Source: Mycolicibacterium chubuense (GTDB lineage: Bacteria; Actinomycetota; Actinomycetes; Mycobacteriales; Mycobacteriaceae). From it: a DNA stretch of 42,795 nt. Location of the stretch: positions 8,163-50,957 of the forward strand of contig NZ_JYNX01000096.1 of the NCBI RefSeq assembly GCF_001044255.1. The letters are read 5' to 3'. The notes under the pieces are model-generated. The model was not told the DNA's origin. It was given only the letters and a program-made list of their open reading frames with translations, and searched no databases. This document shows positions 7,216 to 17,655 of the stretch, piece by piece (the stretch's first letter is position 1; the number at the start of each line of letters is the position of its first letter). Made by a program: the position numbers and the translations under genes.

Positions 7216-10200
7216 GCAGTTCCCGTCTCGTCGCGATCGCCGCGGGCACTCTGGGGATCCTGGGAATCATCCTGTGCGCACTCGCGCCGCTGCTCCCCGT
7301 CCGGCAGACCACCGCCACCATCCTGTGGCCGCAGGGGGCCGGCGCCGACGGGAACGTCAGCAGCATCACCGCGCCGCTGGTGTCGGGCGCCCCGAAGTCA
7401 CTCGACGTCACGATCCCCTGCACCGCGGTGGCGAGCCTGCCCGCCGACGGCGGGCTGGTGTTCTCGACGATCCCGCCGGGCGGCATCGACGCCGGGCGCA
7501 ACGGACTGTTCGTGCGCGCCAACGCCGACGTCGTCTACGTCGCGTTCCGTGACACCGTCGCCGCGGTCGCGCCCCGCCCCGCGGTGAACACCGGCGCCTG
7601 CAGCGCACTGCGGCTGTGGGCCAACGTCGGCGCGGTCGGCGCGGACTTCGTCGGGATCCCCGGCGCCGCCGGCACCCTCAGCCTCGACAAGCGGCCCCAG
7701 GTGGCCGGGGTGTTCACCGATCTGCGGGTGCCGATGGACGCGGGAGCCGCCCCGGCGGCGACATCGGACACACGCCTGAACGCGCGCATCGACGTCGACA
7801 CCCGCTTCATCACGACACCGACCGCGCTGAAGACCCTCGTGATGGTGCTCGGCGTGCTGTGCGTGATCGGGTCGATCGTGGCGCTGGCGCTGCTGGACCG
7901 GGTGTCGGGGCGGCGGCCGCCCCGCACGCGCGGCCGGGTCGGATGGGCGACCTGGGTCGCCGACGCCGGCGTGATCGGTGGCCTGCTGGTGTGGCACATC
8001 GTCGGCGCGCAGTCCTCCGACGACGGCTACAACCTGACGATCGCGCGGGTGTCCGGCGAGGCCGGCTACAGCGTCAACTACTTCCGCTACTTCGGCGCCT
8101 CCGAGGCGCCGTTCGACTGGTACCAGAGCGTGCTCGCCCACCTCGCCTCGATCAGCACCGCCGGGGTCTGGATGCGGCTGCCCGCCACCGCCGCGGGCAT
8201 CGCGACATGGTTGATCCTGTCCCGGTGCGTGCTGCCGCGGCTGGGCCGGCGGGTGGCCGCCAACAAGGTCGCCGTGTGGACCGCCGGCGTGGTGTTCCTG
8301 GCCGCGTGGCTGCCGTTCAACAACGGGTTGCGTCCCGAACCGCTGATCGCGTTCGCGGTGGTCGCGGTGTGGATGCTGGTCGAGTCGACGCTGGGGACGC
8401 GGCGGCTCTGGCCCACCGCCGTCGCGATCGTGATCGCGATGTTCTCGGTCACGCTGGCACCGCAGGGCCTCGTCGCACTGGCGCCGCTGCTGGTCGGCGC
8501 CCGCGGGATCACGCGCATCGTCTCCGCCCGCCGCCGCGTCGACGGACGGGCGGCCTCGCTGCTACCGCTGGTGGCCGCGCTGTCGTTGGTGTCGGTCATC
8601 GTGTTCCGCGACCAGACGCTGGCCACCGTCGCCGAATCGGTGCGCATCAAGTACGTCGTCGGGCCGACCATCCCCTGGTACCAGGAGTTCCTGCGGTACT
8701 ACTTCCTGACCGTCGAGGACAGCGTGGACGGCTCGCTGACCCGCCGCTTCGCGGTGCTGGTCCTGCTGCTGTGCCTGTTCGGCCTGATCATGGTGCTGCT
8801 GCGACGCGGCCGCGTGCCCGGCGCCATCAGCGGCCCGGTGTGGCGGCTGGCCGGCACCACCGCGATCGGCCTGCTGCTGCTGACGCTGACCCCCACGAAA
8901 TGGGCGGTGCAGTTCGGCGCCTTCGCGGGGCTCGCGGGGGCGCTGGGCGGGGTCACCGCGTTCGCGTTCGCCCGGGTGGGTCTGCACAGCCGACGCAACC
9001 TGGCGCTGTACGTGACCGCGCTGCTGTTCGTGCTGGCCTGGGCGACCTCGGGCATCAACGGCTGGTTCTACGTCGGCAACTACGGGGTGCCGTGGTTCGA
9101 CAAGCAGCCGGTGATCGCCCACTTCCCGGTGACGACGATCTTCCTGGTGCTGGCCATCGCGTGCGGCCTGCTGGCCGGCTGGCTGCACTTCCGGATGGAC
9201 TACGCCGGCCACACCGAGGTCGCCGACACCAGCCGCAACCGCGCGATCGCCTCCACCCCGCTGCTCGTCGTCGCGACGATCATGGTGGTGCTCGAGTTGG
9301 GCTCGCTGCTCAAGGCGACCGTCGGCCGCTACCCCGTCTACACCACCGGGGCCGCCAACATCTCGGCGCTGCGCTCCGGCCTCTCCGACGAGAGCTGCGC
9401 GATGGCCGACGACGTCCTCGTCGAAGCCGACACCAACGCCGGCATGCTGGAACCGGTTCCCGGTCAGCGTTGGGGACGGTACGGCCCGCTCGGCGGCGAG
9501 AACCCGGTCGGGTTCACCCCCAACGGCATCAGCGACACCCTCGAGCCGGCCGAACCGGTCGCCGCGAACCCGGGCACCGTGAACTCCGACGGCCCGGTCG
9601 ACAAGCCGAACATCGGCGTCGGCTTCGCGGCGGGCACCGGCGGCGGCTACGGCCCGGAGGGCGTCAACGGGTCGCGAGTGTTCCTGCCGTTCGGGCTGGA
9701 TCCCAAGCGCACGCCGGTGATGGGTAGCTACGACGAGAACCAGCAGGCCGCCAAGGCCACCTCGGCCTGGTATCAGCTGCCGCCGCGCACCCCGGACCGG
9801 CCCCTGGTGACCGTCGCCGCCGCCGGCGCCATCTGGTACTACGAGGAAGACGGCTCGTTCAACTACGGCCAGTCACTCAAGCTGCAGTGGGGCGTGCACC
9901 GGCCCGACGGGTCCTACCAGGCCCTGGGCGAGGTCTATCCGATCGACATCTTCCAGCAGAAGGCGTGGCGCAACCTGCGCTTCCCGCTGACCACGGCGCC
10001 GCCGGAGGCCAACGTCGCGCGCATCGTCGCCGACGACCCGAACCTGTCCGAGGACCAGTGGTTCGGCTTCACCCCGCCGCGGGTGCCGGTGCTGCAGACC
10101 GTCGAGCAGTTCCTCGGCCCCGACACCCCGGTACTGATGGACATCGCCACCGCCGCCAACTTCCCGTGCCAGCGGCCGTTCGCCGAACACTTGGGTATCG

Positions 10201-10487
10201 CCGAACTGCCGCAGTACCGGATCATCCCGAACTTCAAGCAGATGGTCGCGTCGTCGAACCAGTGGCAGTCGGCCCAGGACGGCGGACCGTTCCTGTTCAT
10301 CCAGGCGCTGCTGCGCACCGCGACGATCCCGACGTACCTGAACGGCGACTGGTACCGCGACTGGGGATCGCTGGAGCGCTACATCCGCGTGGTGCCGCGT
10401 GACCAGGCGCCCGACGCCGTCGTCGAGGAAGGATCGACCCGCGTGTTCGGCTGGAACCGGGGCGGACCCATCAGGGCCCTCCCGTGA
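7206..10487 (+). CDS. embA: Arabinosyltransferase EmbA
   Basis: A 1,093-residue GT-C arabinosyltransferase that works with EmbB to build the terminal hexa-arabinofuranoside of arabinogalactan from decaprenyl-phosphoarabinose. The N-terminus has a membrane helix followed by [16 protein letters not shown], the usual emb start. The acidic loop SSDDGYN places D272 and D273 at the donor-binding site. Multiple membrane segments follow, then the C-terminal carbohydrate-binding domain ([38 protein letters not shown]). Length is normal for the family. The GTG start at 7206 lies inside the right direct repeat, has no Shine-Dalgarno sequence and sits 8 nt after a TACCAT box. It overlaps embB by 4 nt (GTGA). 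It was told from EmbC and EmbB by sequence signature and gene order. Confidence 0.95.
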   Translation: MSARSSRLVAIAAGTLGILGIILCALAPLLPVRQTTATILWPQGAGADGNVSSITAPLVSGAPKSLDVTIPCTAVASLPADGGLVFSTIPPGGIDAGRNGLFVRANADVVYVAFRDTVAAVAPRPAVNTGACSALRLWANVGAVGADFVGIPGAAGTLSLDKRPQVAGVFTDLRVPMDAGAAPAATSDTRLNARIDVDTRFITTPTALKTLVMVLGVLCVIGSIVALALLDRVSGRRPPRTRGRVGWATWVADAGVIGGLLVWHIVGAQSSDDGYNLTIARVSGEAGYSVNYFRYFGASEAPFDWYQSVLAHLASISTAGVWMRLPATAAGIATWLILSRCVLPRLGRRVAANKVAVWTAGVVFLAAWLPFNNGLRPEPLIAFAVVAVWMLVESTLGTRRLWPTAVAIVIAMFSVTLAPQGLVALAPLLVGARGITRIVSARRRVDGRAASLLPLVAALSLVSVIVFRDQTLATVAESVRIKYVVGPTIPWYQEFLRYYFLTVEDSVDGSLTRRFAVLVLLLCLFGLIMVLLRRGRVPGAISGPVWRLAGTTAIGLLLLTLTPTKWAVQFGAFAGLAGALGGVTAFAFARVGLHSRRNLALYVTALLFVLAWATSGINGWFYVGNYGVPWFDKQPVIAHFPVTTIFLVLAIACGLLAGWLHFRMDYAGHTEVADTSRNRAIASTPLLVVATIMVVLELGSLLKATVGRYPVYTTGAANISALRSGLSDESCAMADDVLVEADTNAGMLEPVPGQRWGRYGPLGGENPVGFTPNGISDTLEPAEPVAANPGTVNSDGPVDKPNIGVGFAAGTGGGYGPEGVNGSRVFLPFGLDPKRTPVMGSYDENQQAAKATSAWYQLPPRTPDRPLVTVAAAGAIWYYEEDGSFNYGQSLKLQWGVHRPDGSYQALGEVYPIDIFQQKAWRNLRFPLTTAPPEANVARIVADDPNLSEDQWFGFTPPRVPVLQTVEQFLGPDTPVLMDIATAANFPCQRPFAEHLGIAELPQYRIIPNFKQMVASSNQWQSAQDGGPFLFIQALLRTATIPTYLNGDWYRDWGSLERYIRVVPRDQAPDAVVEEGSTRVFGWNRGGPIRALP

Positions 10488-13400
10488 ACGACGTGAAGGT
10501 GGCGCGCTGGGTCGCGACGATCGCCGGTCTGCTCGGCTTCGTGCTGGCGGTGGCCACCCCGCTGCTGCCCGTCACGCAGACCACGGCGACGCTGAACTGG
10601 CCCCAGCAGGGCCGGTTCGAGAACGTCACCGCGCCGCTGATCTCCCAAGCCCCCGTCACGCTGAATGCCTCGATCCCGTGCGCGGTGATCCGCGGCATGC
10701 CCGCCAAGGGTGGCCTGCTGCTGGGCACCGCACCCGCCCAGGGCCGTGACGCCGCGCTGAACGCGATGCTGGTCAACGTCACCTCCTCGCGCGTCGACGT
10801 GATCGTGCGCAACGTCGTGGTGGCCTCGGTGAACCGCGACCGCGTCGCCGGGCCCGGCTGCCAGCGCCTGGACATCACGTCCTCGCACGACGGCACCTTC
10901 GCCGACTTCGTCGGCCTCCGGCAGGCCGATGGCTCCCCGCAGCGCACCGGGTACGCCGACCCGAACCTGCGGCCCGCGATCGTCGGGGTGTTCACCGACC
11001 TGGTCGGGCCCGCACCCCCCGGGCTGACGTTCTCGGCGACCATCGACACCCGCTTCACCAGCCATCCCAGCGCGCTCAAGCTCGCCGCGATGCTGCTGGC
11101 GATCGTGTCGACGGTGATCGCGCTGCTCGCGCTGTGGCGGCTGGACCGCCTCGACGGGCATCGCATGCACCGGCTGATCCCCCAGCGGTGGCGCACCGTC
11201 AGCGCCGTCGACGGCGTCGTGGTCGGCGGCTTCGCCCTCTGGTACGTGATCGGCGCCAACAGCAGCGACGACGGCTACATCCTGGCGATGGCCCGGGTGG
11301 CCGACCACGCCGGCTACATGTCGAACTACTTCCGCTGGTTCGGCAGCCCCGAGGATCCGTTCGGCTGGTACTACAACGTGCTGGCGCTGATGACCCATGT
11401 CAGCGACGCCAGCATCTGGATCCGGCTGCCCGACCTGATCTGCGCGCTGCTGTGCTGGCTGCTGCTGTCCCGCGAGGTGCTGCCGCGCCTGGGCCCCGCC
11501 GTGTCGGGCAGCCGGGCGGCGATGTGGGCGGCCGGCTTCGTGCTGCTGGCCGCATGGATGCCGTTCAACAACGGGCTGCGCCCCGAGGGCCAGATCGCCA
11601 CCGGCGCGCTGGTGACCTACGTGCTGATCGAGCGGGCCATCACCTCCGGCCGGCTCACCCCGGCCGCGTTGGCCATCACCACCGCGGCGTTCACCCTCGG
11701 TATCCAGCCGACCGGCCTGATCGCGGTGGCCGCGCTGGTCGCCGGCGGCCGGCCGATCCTGCGCATCCTGATGCGGCGCCGCGCGCTGGTCGGCACCTGG
11801 CCGCTGGTGGCGCCGCTGCTGGCGGCCGGCACCGTGGTACTGACCGTCGTGTTCGCCGATCAGACACTGGCAACGGTGTTGGAAGCCACCAGGATTCGCA
11901 CCGCGATCGGGCCCAGCCAGGAGTGGTACACCGAGAACCTGCGGTACTACTACCTGATCCTGCCGACCACCGACGCCGCGATCTCGCGGCGGGTGGCGTT
12001 CCTGTTCACTGCGATGTGCCTGTTCCCGTCGCTGTTCATGATGTTGCGCCGCAAGCGCGTTCCCGGCGTGGCCCGCGGGCCGGCCTGGCGGCTGATGGGC
12101 GTGATCTTCGCGACGATCTTCTTCCTGATGTTCACCCCCACCAAGTGGATCCACCACTTCGGGTTGTTCGCCGCGGTGGGCGGCGCGATGGCGGCGCTGG
12201 CGACGGTCATGGTGTCGCCGGTGGTGCTGCGTTCGGCGCGCAACCGGATGACGTTCCTGGCGCTGGTGTTCTTCGTGCTGGCGCTGTGCTTCGCGTCCAC
12301 CAACGGTTGGTGGTACGTCTCCAATTTCGGTGCGCCGTTCAACAATTCGGTGCCGCAGCTGGGCGGGGTGAGCGTCAGCACGGTGTTCTTCGTGCTGTTC
12401 GTACTGACCGCGCTGTGGGCGTTCTGGCTGCACGTGCGGCCGGGTCGCGAACCGAGGCTGGTGCGGCTGCTGACCACGGCGCCGATCCCGATCGCCGCGG
12501 GCTTCATGGTGTTCGTGTTCATCGCGTCCATGGCGATCGGCGTGGTGCGCCAGTACCCGACCTACTCCAACGGGTGGGCCAACGTGCGGGCCTTCGCCGG
12601 GGGCTGCGGCCTCGCCGACGACGTTCTGGTGGAACCTGATTCGAACGCCGGGTTCCTGCAGCCGATGCCCGGCGACTACGGCCCGCTGGGTCCGCTGGGC
12701 GGCGCGACGCCGACGGGCTTCTCCCCCAACGGGGTTCCGGAGAAGATCATCGCCGAGGCGATCCGGATCACCAATCCGCAGCCGGGCACCGACTACGACT
12801 GGAACCGGCCCGTCAAGCTGTCCCGGCCCGGGGTGAACGGGTCGACGGTGCCCCTGCCTTACGGCCTGGACCCCGCGAAGATCCCGGTCGCCGGTTCGTA
12901 TTCGACTGCGGCGCAACAGGAGAGCAAGCTCGCCTCGGCATGGTACGCGCTGCCCGCCCCCGACGACGCGCACCCGCTGGTGGTCATCACCGCGGCCGGG
13001 ACCATCGCCGGCAGCAGCGTCGCCGAGGGCCTCTCGTCGGGTCAGACGGTGGAACTGGAGTACGCCACCCGCGGTCCCGACGGTAAGCCCGTACCGGCCG
13101 GCCGGGTCCAGCCCTACGACATCGGCCCCACGCCGTCGTGGCGCAACCTGCGCTACCCGCGCGAACAGATCCCCGCCGACGCGATCGCGGTCCGGGTGAT
13201 CGCGGAGGACCTGTCGCTGGGCCAGGGCGACTGGGTCGCGGTCACCCCGCCCCGGGTGCCCGAGGTGCGCTCGGTGCAGGAGTACGTCGGCTCCAGCCAG
13301 CCGGTGCTGATGGACTGGGCGGTCGGCCTGGCGTTCCCGTGCCAGCAGCCGATGCTGCACGCCAACGGCGTCACCGACATCCCGAGGTTCCGCATCTCCC

Positions 13401-13651
13401 CGGACTACTACGCCAAGCTGCAGAGCACCGACACCTGGCAGGACGGCAAGAACGGTGGCCTGCTGGGCATCACCGATCTGCTGCTGCGCGCCTCGGTGAT
13501 GTCGACCTACCTGTCTCACGACTGGGGGCAGGACTGGGGATCGCTGCGCCGCTTCGACACCATCGTCGACGCGCAACCCGCGCAGATCGATCTCGGGGAG
13601 ACCACCCACTCGGGTCTGTGGACACCCGGGCCGATGCGCATCGAGCCGTGA
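10484..13651 (+). CDS. embB: Arabinosyltransferase EmbB (ethambutol target)
   Basis: A 1,055-residue GT-C arabinosyltransferase that pairs with EmbA for arabinan branching and is the main ethambutol target. The motif [10 protein letters not shown] places the catalytic acidic pair at D262/D263 and the equivalent of M. tuberculosis Met306 at M269. The residues equivalent to I303 and L304 are I266 and L267, and [11 protein letters not shown] carries the E327/D328 equivalents at 290/291. All match the ethambutol-sensitive pattern, so no resistance substitution is seen at these sites. The C-terminal carbohydrate-binding domain is present ([30 protein letters not shown]). The GTG start overlaps the embA stop, indicating translational coupling. 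Its TGA overlaps the start of the next gene. Confidence 0.96.
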   Translation: MNDVKVARWVATIAGLLGFVLAVATPLLPVTQTTATLNWPQQGRFENVTAPLISQAPVTLNASIPCAVIRGMPAKGGLLLGTAPAQGRDAALNAMLVNVTSSRVDVIVRNVVVASVNRDRVAGPGCQRLDITSSHDGTFADFVGLRQADGSPQRTGYADPNLRPAIVGVFTDLVGPAPPGLTFSATIDTRFTSHPSALKLAAMLLAIVSTVIALLALWRLDRLDGHRMHRLIPQRWRTVSAVDGVVVGGFALWYVIGANSSDDGYILAMARVADHAGYMSNYFRWFGSPEDPFGWYYNVLALMTHVSDASIWIRLPDLICALLCWLLLSREVLPRLGPAVSGSRAAMWAAGFVLLAAWMPFNNGLRPEGQIATGALVTYVLIERAITSGRLTPAALAITTAAFTLGIQPTGLIAVAALVAGGRPILRILMRRRALVGTWPLVAPLLAAGTVVLTVVFADQTLATVLEATRIRTAIGPSQEWYTENLRYYYLILPTTDAAISRRVAFLFTAMCLFPSLFMMLRRKRVPGVARGPAWRLMGVIFATIFFLMFTPTKWIHHFGLFAAVGGAMAALATVMVSPVVLRSARNRMTFLALVFFVLALCFASTNGWWYVSNFGAPFNNSVPQLGGVSVSTVFFVLFVLTALWAFWLHVRPGREPRLVRLLTTAPIPIAAGFMVFVFIASMAIGVVRQYPTYSNGWANVRAFAGGCGLADDVLVEPDSNAGFLQPMPGDYGPLGPLGGATPTGFSPNGVPEKIIAEAIRITNPQPGTDYDWNRPVKLSRPGVNGSTVPLPYGLDPAKIPVAGSYSTAAQQESKLASAWYALPAPDDAHPLVVITAAGTIAGSSVAEGLSSGQTVELEYATRGPDGKPVPAGRVQPYDIGPTPSWRNLRYPREQIPADAIAVRVIAEDLSLGQGDWVAVTPPRVPEVRSVQEYVGSSQPVLMDWAVGLAFPCQQPMLHANGVTDIPRFRISPDYYAKLQSTDTWQDGKNGGLLGITDLLLRASVMSTYLSHDWGQDWGSLRRFDTIVDAQPAQIDLGETTHSGLWTPGPMRIEP

Positions 13652-14526
13652 CCGGCACGACCGCGCTCGGCCGGGCCTCGCTCACGCGGGTGGTCGAGCT
13701 GCGGGTGCAGATGACGACGTCGCTGTTCGGTCAGACCCCCGCGCCGGCCTGGGCCGACCACGCCGACCTGCTGGAGCCGCTGTTCTGGGACCGCGCCGCC
13801 GACCAGTGGAAGATCGTCATGCAGACCTGGGTGGTGCGAGTGGACGGGCTGACCGTGCTCGTGGACACCGGCGTCGGCAACGATCGACACCGGCCGCACT
13901 TCGCACCGCTGCACCAGCTGCAGACCGGCTACCTCGACGCGCTGGCCGACGCGGGCGTGACTCCCGAGGCGGTGGACGTGGTGATCAACACCCACCTGCA
14001 CACCGACCACGTCGGGTGGAACACTCGGCTGGTTGATGGGGAGTGGGCGCCGACGTTCCCCAACGCCCGCTACCTGATGCCCGAGCAGGACTACCGGCAC
14101 TTCGCCCCCGACGGCGACAGCACCAACGAGGGCATGCGGATCGTGTTCTCCGACAGCGTCTTACCGGTGGCCGACCAAACCGAGCTCTACTCCGGAGACC
14201 ACCAACTGAGCGAGTCGCTGTGGCTGCGGCCCGCCGCAGGCCACACGCCGGGCTCCTCGGTGGTCTGGCTGGACGCCGGCGCGCCCGCGGTCTTCGTCGG
14301 CGACCTGACCCACTGCCCGATCCAGCTGGTGCGCCCCGACGATCCGTGCGCGTTCGACGAGGATCCCGCCGCGGCGGCACGCACCCGGCACCGCGTGCTG
14401 ACCGAGGCCGCGCGCAGGCGCGCCGCCGTCATCCCCGCGCACTACCCGGGCCGCGGCGGTGCGCGGATCACCGCCGATGACGACGTGTTCGCCGTCGACG
14501 ACTGGCTCGACCTGCCCGCGATCTAG
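13648..14526 (+). CDS. MBL-fold metallo-hydrolase
   Basis: A 292-residue metallo-beta-lactamase-fold protein with the full metal-binding set: HLHTDH (H116, H118, D120, H121), GHT (H199), D219 in VGDLTH and H265 in PAHYPG. This is the general arrangement of lactonases and other esterase-like MBL enzymes; the substrate is unknown. The GTG start at 13648 overlaps the embB stop (GTGA), so it is probably translated from the emb transcript. An in-frame extension upstream lies entirely within embB and was not used. The gene ends tail-to-tail with the kinase gene, their stop codons overlapping at 14523-14526. A gene of this kind also follows embB in related mycobacteria as far as I recall. Confidence 0.88.
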   Translation: MTGTTALGRASLTRVVELRVQMTTSLFGQTPAPAWADHADLLEPLFWDRAADQWKIVMQTWVVRVDGLTVLVDTGVGNDRHRPHFAPLHQLQTGYLDALADAGVTPEAVDVVINTHLHTDHVGWNTRLVDGEWAPTFPNARYLMPEQDYRHFAPDGDSTNEGMRIVFSDSVLPVADQTELYSGDHQLSESLWLRPAAGHTPGSSVVWLDAGAPAVFVGDLTHCPIQLVRPDDPCAFDEDPAAAARTRHRVLTEAARRRAAVIPAHYPGRGGARITADDDVFAVDDWLDLPAI

Positions 14527-15836
14527 CCGTCGTTGGCGGTCGGATCGGCGTTCTCGCGGACGATGTCGCCGCGGCAGTCGTCCTGCGATCGGCTGGTCTG
14601 CTGCACGCACACCTGCACCGGGATGTCGCCGGTGCCGGTGGGTTTGGGGATGTCCGCCGAATAGAGCGACCACAGCGACTGATCCGAGCCGCTCACCCGT
14701 GCGCAGTACGCCTGCGATCCGGACTCGGTCACCCCGGCCGCACCCAGCATCGCGCAGTCCGCCCCGACCACGACGACCGGCACCGCGACCTTGTCGGGGC
14801 CGCGCGCAGGCTCGTCGTGCAGCACCACGAACAGTGCGGCCGCGACCGCCAGCAGCGAGAGCAGCAGCGCGAGTACGGCGAACATCCGGCCACGTGACCG
14901 CGGCGCGCGCCGGCCCGGGCGGGCGTGCCGCGGCCGGCCGGCCGCCTGCGCCGGCATCGTCGCCTCCGGGTCGGTGGTGCGCGGAAGCGCCACCGGGCCG
15001 GTGCGATTCGCCAGCGCGCGGGCGAAGTCGATACAGCGCTCGAACCGGTCCGCCGGCGACTTGGCCAGCGCCTTCTCCAGCGCCCCGCCGAGGCCGGACA
15101 GATCGGGCCGGGCCTCCGCGATCGACGGCGGCCGCGCCGACAGGTGCGAGCTGATCACGATCGCCGGATTGGAGTGCTGGAACGGCGGGGACCCGGTCAG
15201 CAGCTGATAGGCGGTGGCCGCCAGCGCGTACTGATCGGCCCGGCCGTCGATGTGCTTGTCGGCGGTGAGCTGCTCGGGCGCCGAGTACGCGACCGTGCCG
15301 ACCGTCATGTCGGTGCCGGTGAGACTACTGACTTCCCCGACCCGGCGGGCGATCCCGAAGTCGGCGAGCATGATCCGCTCGTCGGCGGTCTCCGGGTCGG
15401 CGATCAGGATGTTGGCGGGCTTGACGTCGCGGTGCAGCAGGCCGCGGGCGTGGGCGTAGTCGAGAGCCTCACCGACCGCGGTGACGATGCGGACCACCAG
15501 ATCGGGCGGCATGCCGCCGGGATACCGCTCGGCGAGCAGTTTCGCGGCGTCGGTGCCCTCGACGTGATCCATGGAGATCCACAGCCGGCCGTCGAACTCG
15601 CCGCGGTCGTGCACCGCGACGATGTGCGGATGCCACAGCGTGGCCGCCATGTCGGCTTCGCGGCTGAACCGCTCCCGGTACTCGCTGTCGGCACACACCG
15701 TCGGCGAGAGCACCTTCAGGGCGTCGTACCGGGGCAGCCGCGGATGCTGCCCGAGGTACACCTCACCCATACCGCCGGCGCCCAGCAACCGCACGATCGT
15801 GTAGCCCGCGAGCACGTCCCCCTCGGTCAGCGGCAT
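14523..15836 (-). CDS. Transmembrane Ser/Thr protein kinase (PknF/PknJ-like)
   Basis: A 437-residue Hanks-type kinase. Residues 1 to about 275 hold the kinase domain: glycine loop GAGGMGEV, Lys41 in YDALKVL, catalytic HRDVKPAN (D137), ADFGIA and the APE motif in YSAPEQL. The activation loop (SSLTGTDMTVGT) has several Thr residues suited to autophosphorylation. A basic juxtamembrane linker leads to one membrane helix (about 318-339). About 98 extracytoplasmic residues follow with four cysteines, possibly two disulfides, and no PASTA repeats. It therefore resembles the PknF/I/J group rather than PknB. The ATG at 15836 has no Shine-Dalgarno sequence, and TAGGAT (15843-15848) stands 6 nt upstream, so the transcript may be leaderless. 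Its substrates cannot be inferred from sequence; the location beside cell-wall genes is only suggestive. Confidence 0.9.
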   Translation of the reverse strand: MPLTEGDVLAGYTIVRLLGAGGMGEVYLGQHPRLPRYDALKVLSPTVCADSEYRERFSREADMAATLWHPHIVAVHDRGEFDGRLWISMDHVEGTDAAKLLAERYPGGMPPDLVVRIVTAVGEALDYAHARGLLHRDVKPANILIADPETADERIMLADFGIARRVGEVSSLTGTDMTVGTVAYSAPEQLTADKHIDGRADQYALAATAYQLLTGSPPFQHSNPAIVISSHLSARPPSIAEARPDLSGLGGALEKALAKSPADRFERCIDFARALANRTGPVALPRTTDPEATMPAQAAGRPRHARPGRRAPRSRGRMFAVLALLLSLLAVAAALFVVLHDEPARGPDKVAVPVVVVGADCAMLGAAGVTESGSQAYCARVSGSDQSLWSLYSADIPKPTGTGDIPVQVCVQQTSRSQDDCRGDIVRENADPTANDG

Positions 15837-15861
15837 GCGCGGATCCTATCGGTGCCTGTCG

Positions 15862-16293
15862 TCATGGGCGCGCGTAGACGACCCGGCTGCCGAACGCGAT
15901 GTCCTGCAGCGACCTTCGGCGCGCATCCAGCGCCACCCAGGCCAGCCCCAACGGGAACACGACGCACGCCGCGGCGCGCAACAGCGCCACCACCGGCGCC
16001 AGCCGCCGCCCCCGGCGGCCCACCACCCGCAACCCCATCACGACCGCGCCGGCGGTGCAGCCCGACACCGCCCAGCAGCCGGCCAGGTAGAGCACCGCTG
16101 CACCGAACGCCACGGTCCCCGAGAACACCAGGTTCAGCGCCGGGAAACGGAACGCGCCCGGGTGCAGCGCGAGCCGGGTCAGGATCAGCCCGAGGTACAG
16201 CATCGCCAGCAGGACACCGACGACCACCAGGTCGATCACGGCCGCCACGCCCCGGCTGACCACTCCGGCGGCCCGCTCATCGTGGTCGGTCAC
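15862..16293 (-). CDS. RDD-family membrane protein
   Basis: About 143 residues from GTG 16293. The protein has the RDD layout: an early SRGVAAVIDLVVV segment carrying the Arg and Asp, two or three membrane helices, a GLRVV segment and a C-terminal LQDIAFGSRVVY. The role of RDD proteins is mostly unknown; some have been linked to ion transport. A longer start at 16374 would add a charged, non-family N-terminus that lies inside the upstream gene, so the 16293 start is preferred. It overlaps the upstream gene by 17 nt, suggesting an operon with the hypothetical protein. Confidence 0.75.
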   Translation of the reverse strand: MTDHDERAAGVVSRGVAAVIDLVVVGVLLAMLYLGLILTRLALHPGAFRFPALNLVFSGTVAFGAAVLYLAGCWAVSGCTAGAVVMGLRVVGRRGRRLAPVVALLRAAACVVFPLGLAWVALDARRRSLQDIAFGSRVVYARP

Positions 16294-16705
16294 GGAACCC
16301 CTGCCTGCGGCCCAGCACCCGGTCGACGAAACCGGACACCGCGTCGTCGGCACGCTCACCCTGCGTGCGGACATCGGTCATCACGTCGGCGGTCACGGTG
16401 CTCGTCGACTCGCGGATGATGGCCGGCAGGTTCACGCCGTCGATCACCTGCTCGGCCAGCCCCACCAGGTCGATGCGGGCGATCACCGCGTCGATCGCCT
16501 CCTTGGACACCCGGTCGCGCACGATCGCGGTCAGGTCGAGTTCGTCGATCACCGCCGTCACCAGCAGCGAGAGCACCGCCTGCGCCTCGCGCCTGCCGCG
16601 GGAGAACAAGCCGCCGACCAGGGGCAGTGTCTCGCACACCCGGTAGGCGTCCACCAGGGCGGAGTGCGCGGGAGCCGGCGTCGGTGCCGGGTCGGACGAC
16701 GTCAC
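16277..16705 (-). CDS. Conserved hypothetical protein linked to RDD gene
   Basis: A 142-residue soluble protein with no recognised catalytic motif. It contains repeated short segments of the form (I/L)DL..(I/L)..(R/Q)(V/I), such as IDELDLTAIVRDRV, ARIDLVGLAEQVIDG and VNLPAIIRES. A C-terminal part (DAVSGFVDRVLGRR) is typical of an actinobacterial family found next to RDD proteins. The function is unknown. GTG start; only about 9 nt separate it from the preceding DUF4331 gene on the same strand, and it overlaps the RDD gene downstream. Confidence 0.65.
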   Translation of the reverse strand: MTSSDPAPTPAPAHSALVDAYRVCETLPLVGGLFSRGRREAQAVLSLLVTAVIDELDLTAIVRDRVSKEAIDAVIARIDLVGLAEQVIDGVNLPAIIRESTSTVTADVMTDVRTQGERADDAVSGFVDRVLGRRQGFRDRPR

Positions 16706-16714
16706 GGCATGGCT

Positions 16715-17638
16715 CTAGTGCGGGGCGCAGAGGTAGGGGAAATCGGGAAGGAAGTCCTGGCGCGGTGCGACGTCGGTGAGCGGGGTGCGTCCGTTGGTGA
16801 GGAATCGCGCCCGGTAGTCGGCGACGTCGTCGGTCAGCGTGCGCCCGTTCGGGTACGCCGCAGGCTTACGCGGGTTGTAGGTCAGCACGTCCGGCAAGGT
16901 GCCCTCGGCGGTGATCGCGTCGATCGCCTCGGCGCGGGTGTAGCCGCCGGTCTCGACCATCAACTCGATCAGGTGCCCCATCCAGCGGCCCTGATCGCGG
17001 TTGGGCTCACCGGCGTTGAACTCGGCGAGCTGCTCGTCGTCGGGGAAGAACCCGCTGACCCACGGATGCCCGGCCCGGTCGGCGTGTACCCACGTCCCGT
17101 CGCGCACCACGCTCGCGCGGCCCCAGATCCGCACATCGGGGGCGGCGCCGAGGTAGTCGGTGGGCAGTTCGATCGCCATCGCGATCACGTTGGCGTTGGC
17201 GAACGATGCGTCGGCGCGCGCCCCGGCGAAGAACGAGAACGACCCCGACCGCGACCGCCACAGGTGCGGTTCGTCGTCGAACGACACGTCGAGCCCGCCG
17301 AAGATCTCCGACCCGGCGGCGGCGTCGACCCGGGCCTCGGCCTGCAGGCCGAGGCGGACGTCGACCTTCTGGCGAGGCGCCGTACGGTCGCCGAAAGGTT
17401 CCGTGAAGACGAAGTTGAACGCGATGTCGTTGCGCAGATCGCCGTCGTTGTCGATCGCGATCCGGTACACCGCGTCGGGGTGCATCGCGTCCGCCTTCGG
17501 GTTGGCGGTGAGGATCAGCGCGGTGCGCCCGGGGTCCTTCGGGGACGGGAACACGTACAGATCGCACAGGTCCAGGCGCGGATCGCCCAGCGGCGCGCCA
17601 CGACGCAGCCCGGTGAAGTCAGTCGACACGCTGTCCAT
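16715..17638 (-). CDS. DUF4331-family protein
   Basis: A 307-residue protein with typical DUF4331 features: an N-terminal DLCDLYVFPSP block, DAVYRIAIDNDGDLRNDIAF, and FGDRTAPRQ. No signal peptide is obvious, and the biochemical role of the family is unknown. ATG 17638 was chosen because the family homology begins within a few residues of it; the open frame further upstream lies within accD4 and is a shadow. It is 17 nt downstream of accD4 on the same strand, so it may be read from the mycolate operon. Its presence between accD4 and the kinase cluster is not part of the arrangement I know from M. tuberculosis. Confidence 0.8.
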   Translation of the reverse strand: MDSVSTDFTGLRRGAPLGDPRLDLCDLYVFPSPKDPGRTALILTANPKADAMHPDAVYRIAIDNDGDLRNDIAFNFVFTEPFGDRTAPRQKVDVRLGLQAEARVDAAAGSEIFGGLDVSFDDEPHLWRSRSGSFSFFAGARADASFANANVIAMAIELPTDYLGAAPDVRIWGRASVVRDGTWVHADRAGHPWVSGFFPDDEQLAEFNAGEPNRDQGRWMGHLIELMVETGGYTRAEAIDAITAEGTLPDVLTYNPRKPAAYPNGRTLTDDVADYRARFLTNGRTPLTDVAPRQDFLPDFPYLCAPH

Positions 17639-17655
17639 CCAACCGCACCGGCGAT

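Noticed and set aside
11285-11300. An ethambutol-resistance substitution in EmbB
   Set aside because: The positions equivalent to I303, L304 and M306 are I266, L267 and M269, the sensitive-type residues.
10379-13609. A 1,076-residue open frame antisense to embB
   Set aside because: It is a shadow frame produced by high GC at third positions of embB; its composition is His/Arg/Gly-rich with no domain, and embB is certain.
13138-14526. A longer MBL-fold protein starting inside embB
   Set aside because: The first 170 codons overlap embB and are Arg/Gly-rich without similarity. The GTG at 13648 overlapping the embB stop is the natural start.
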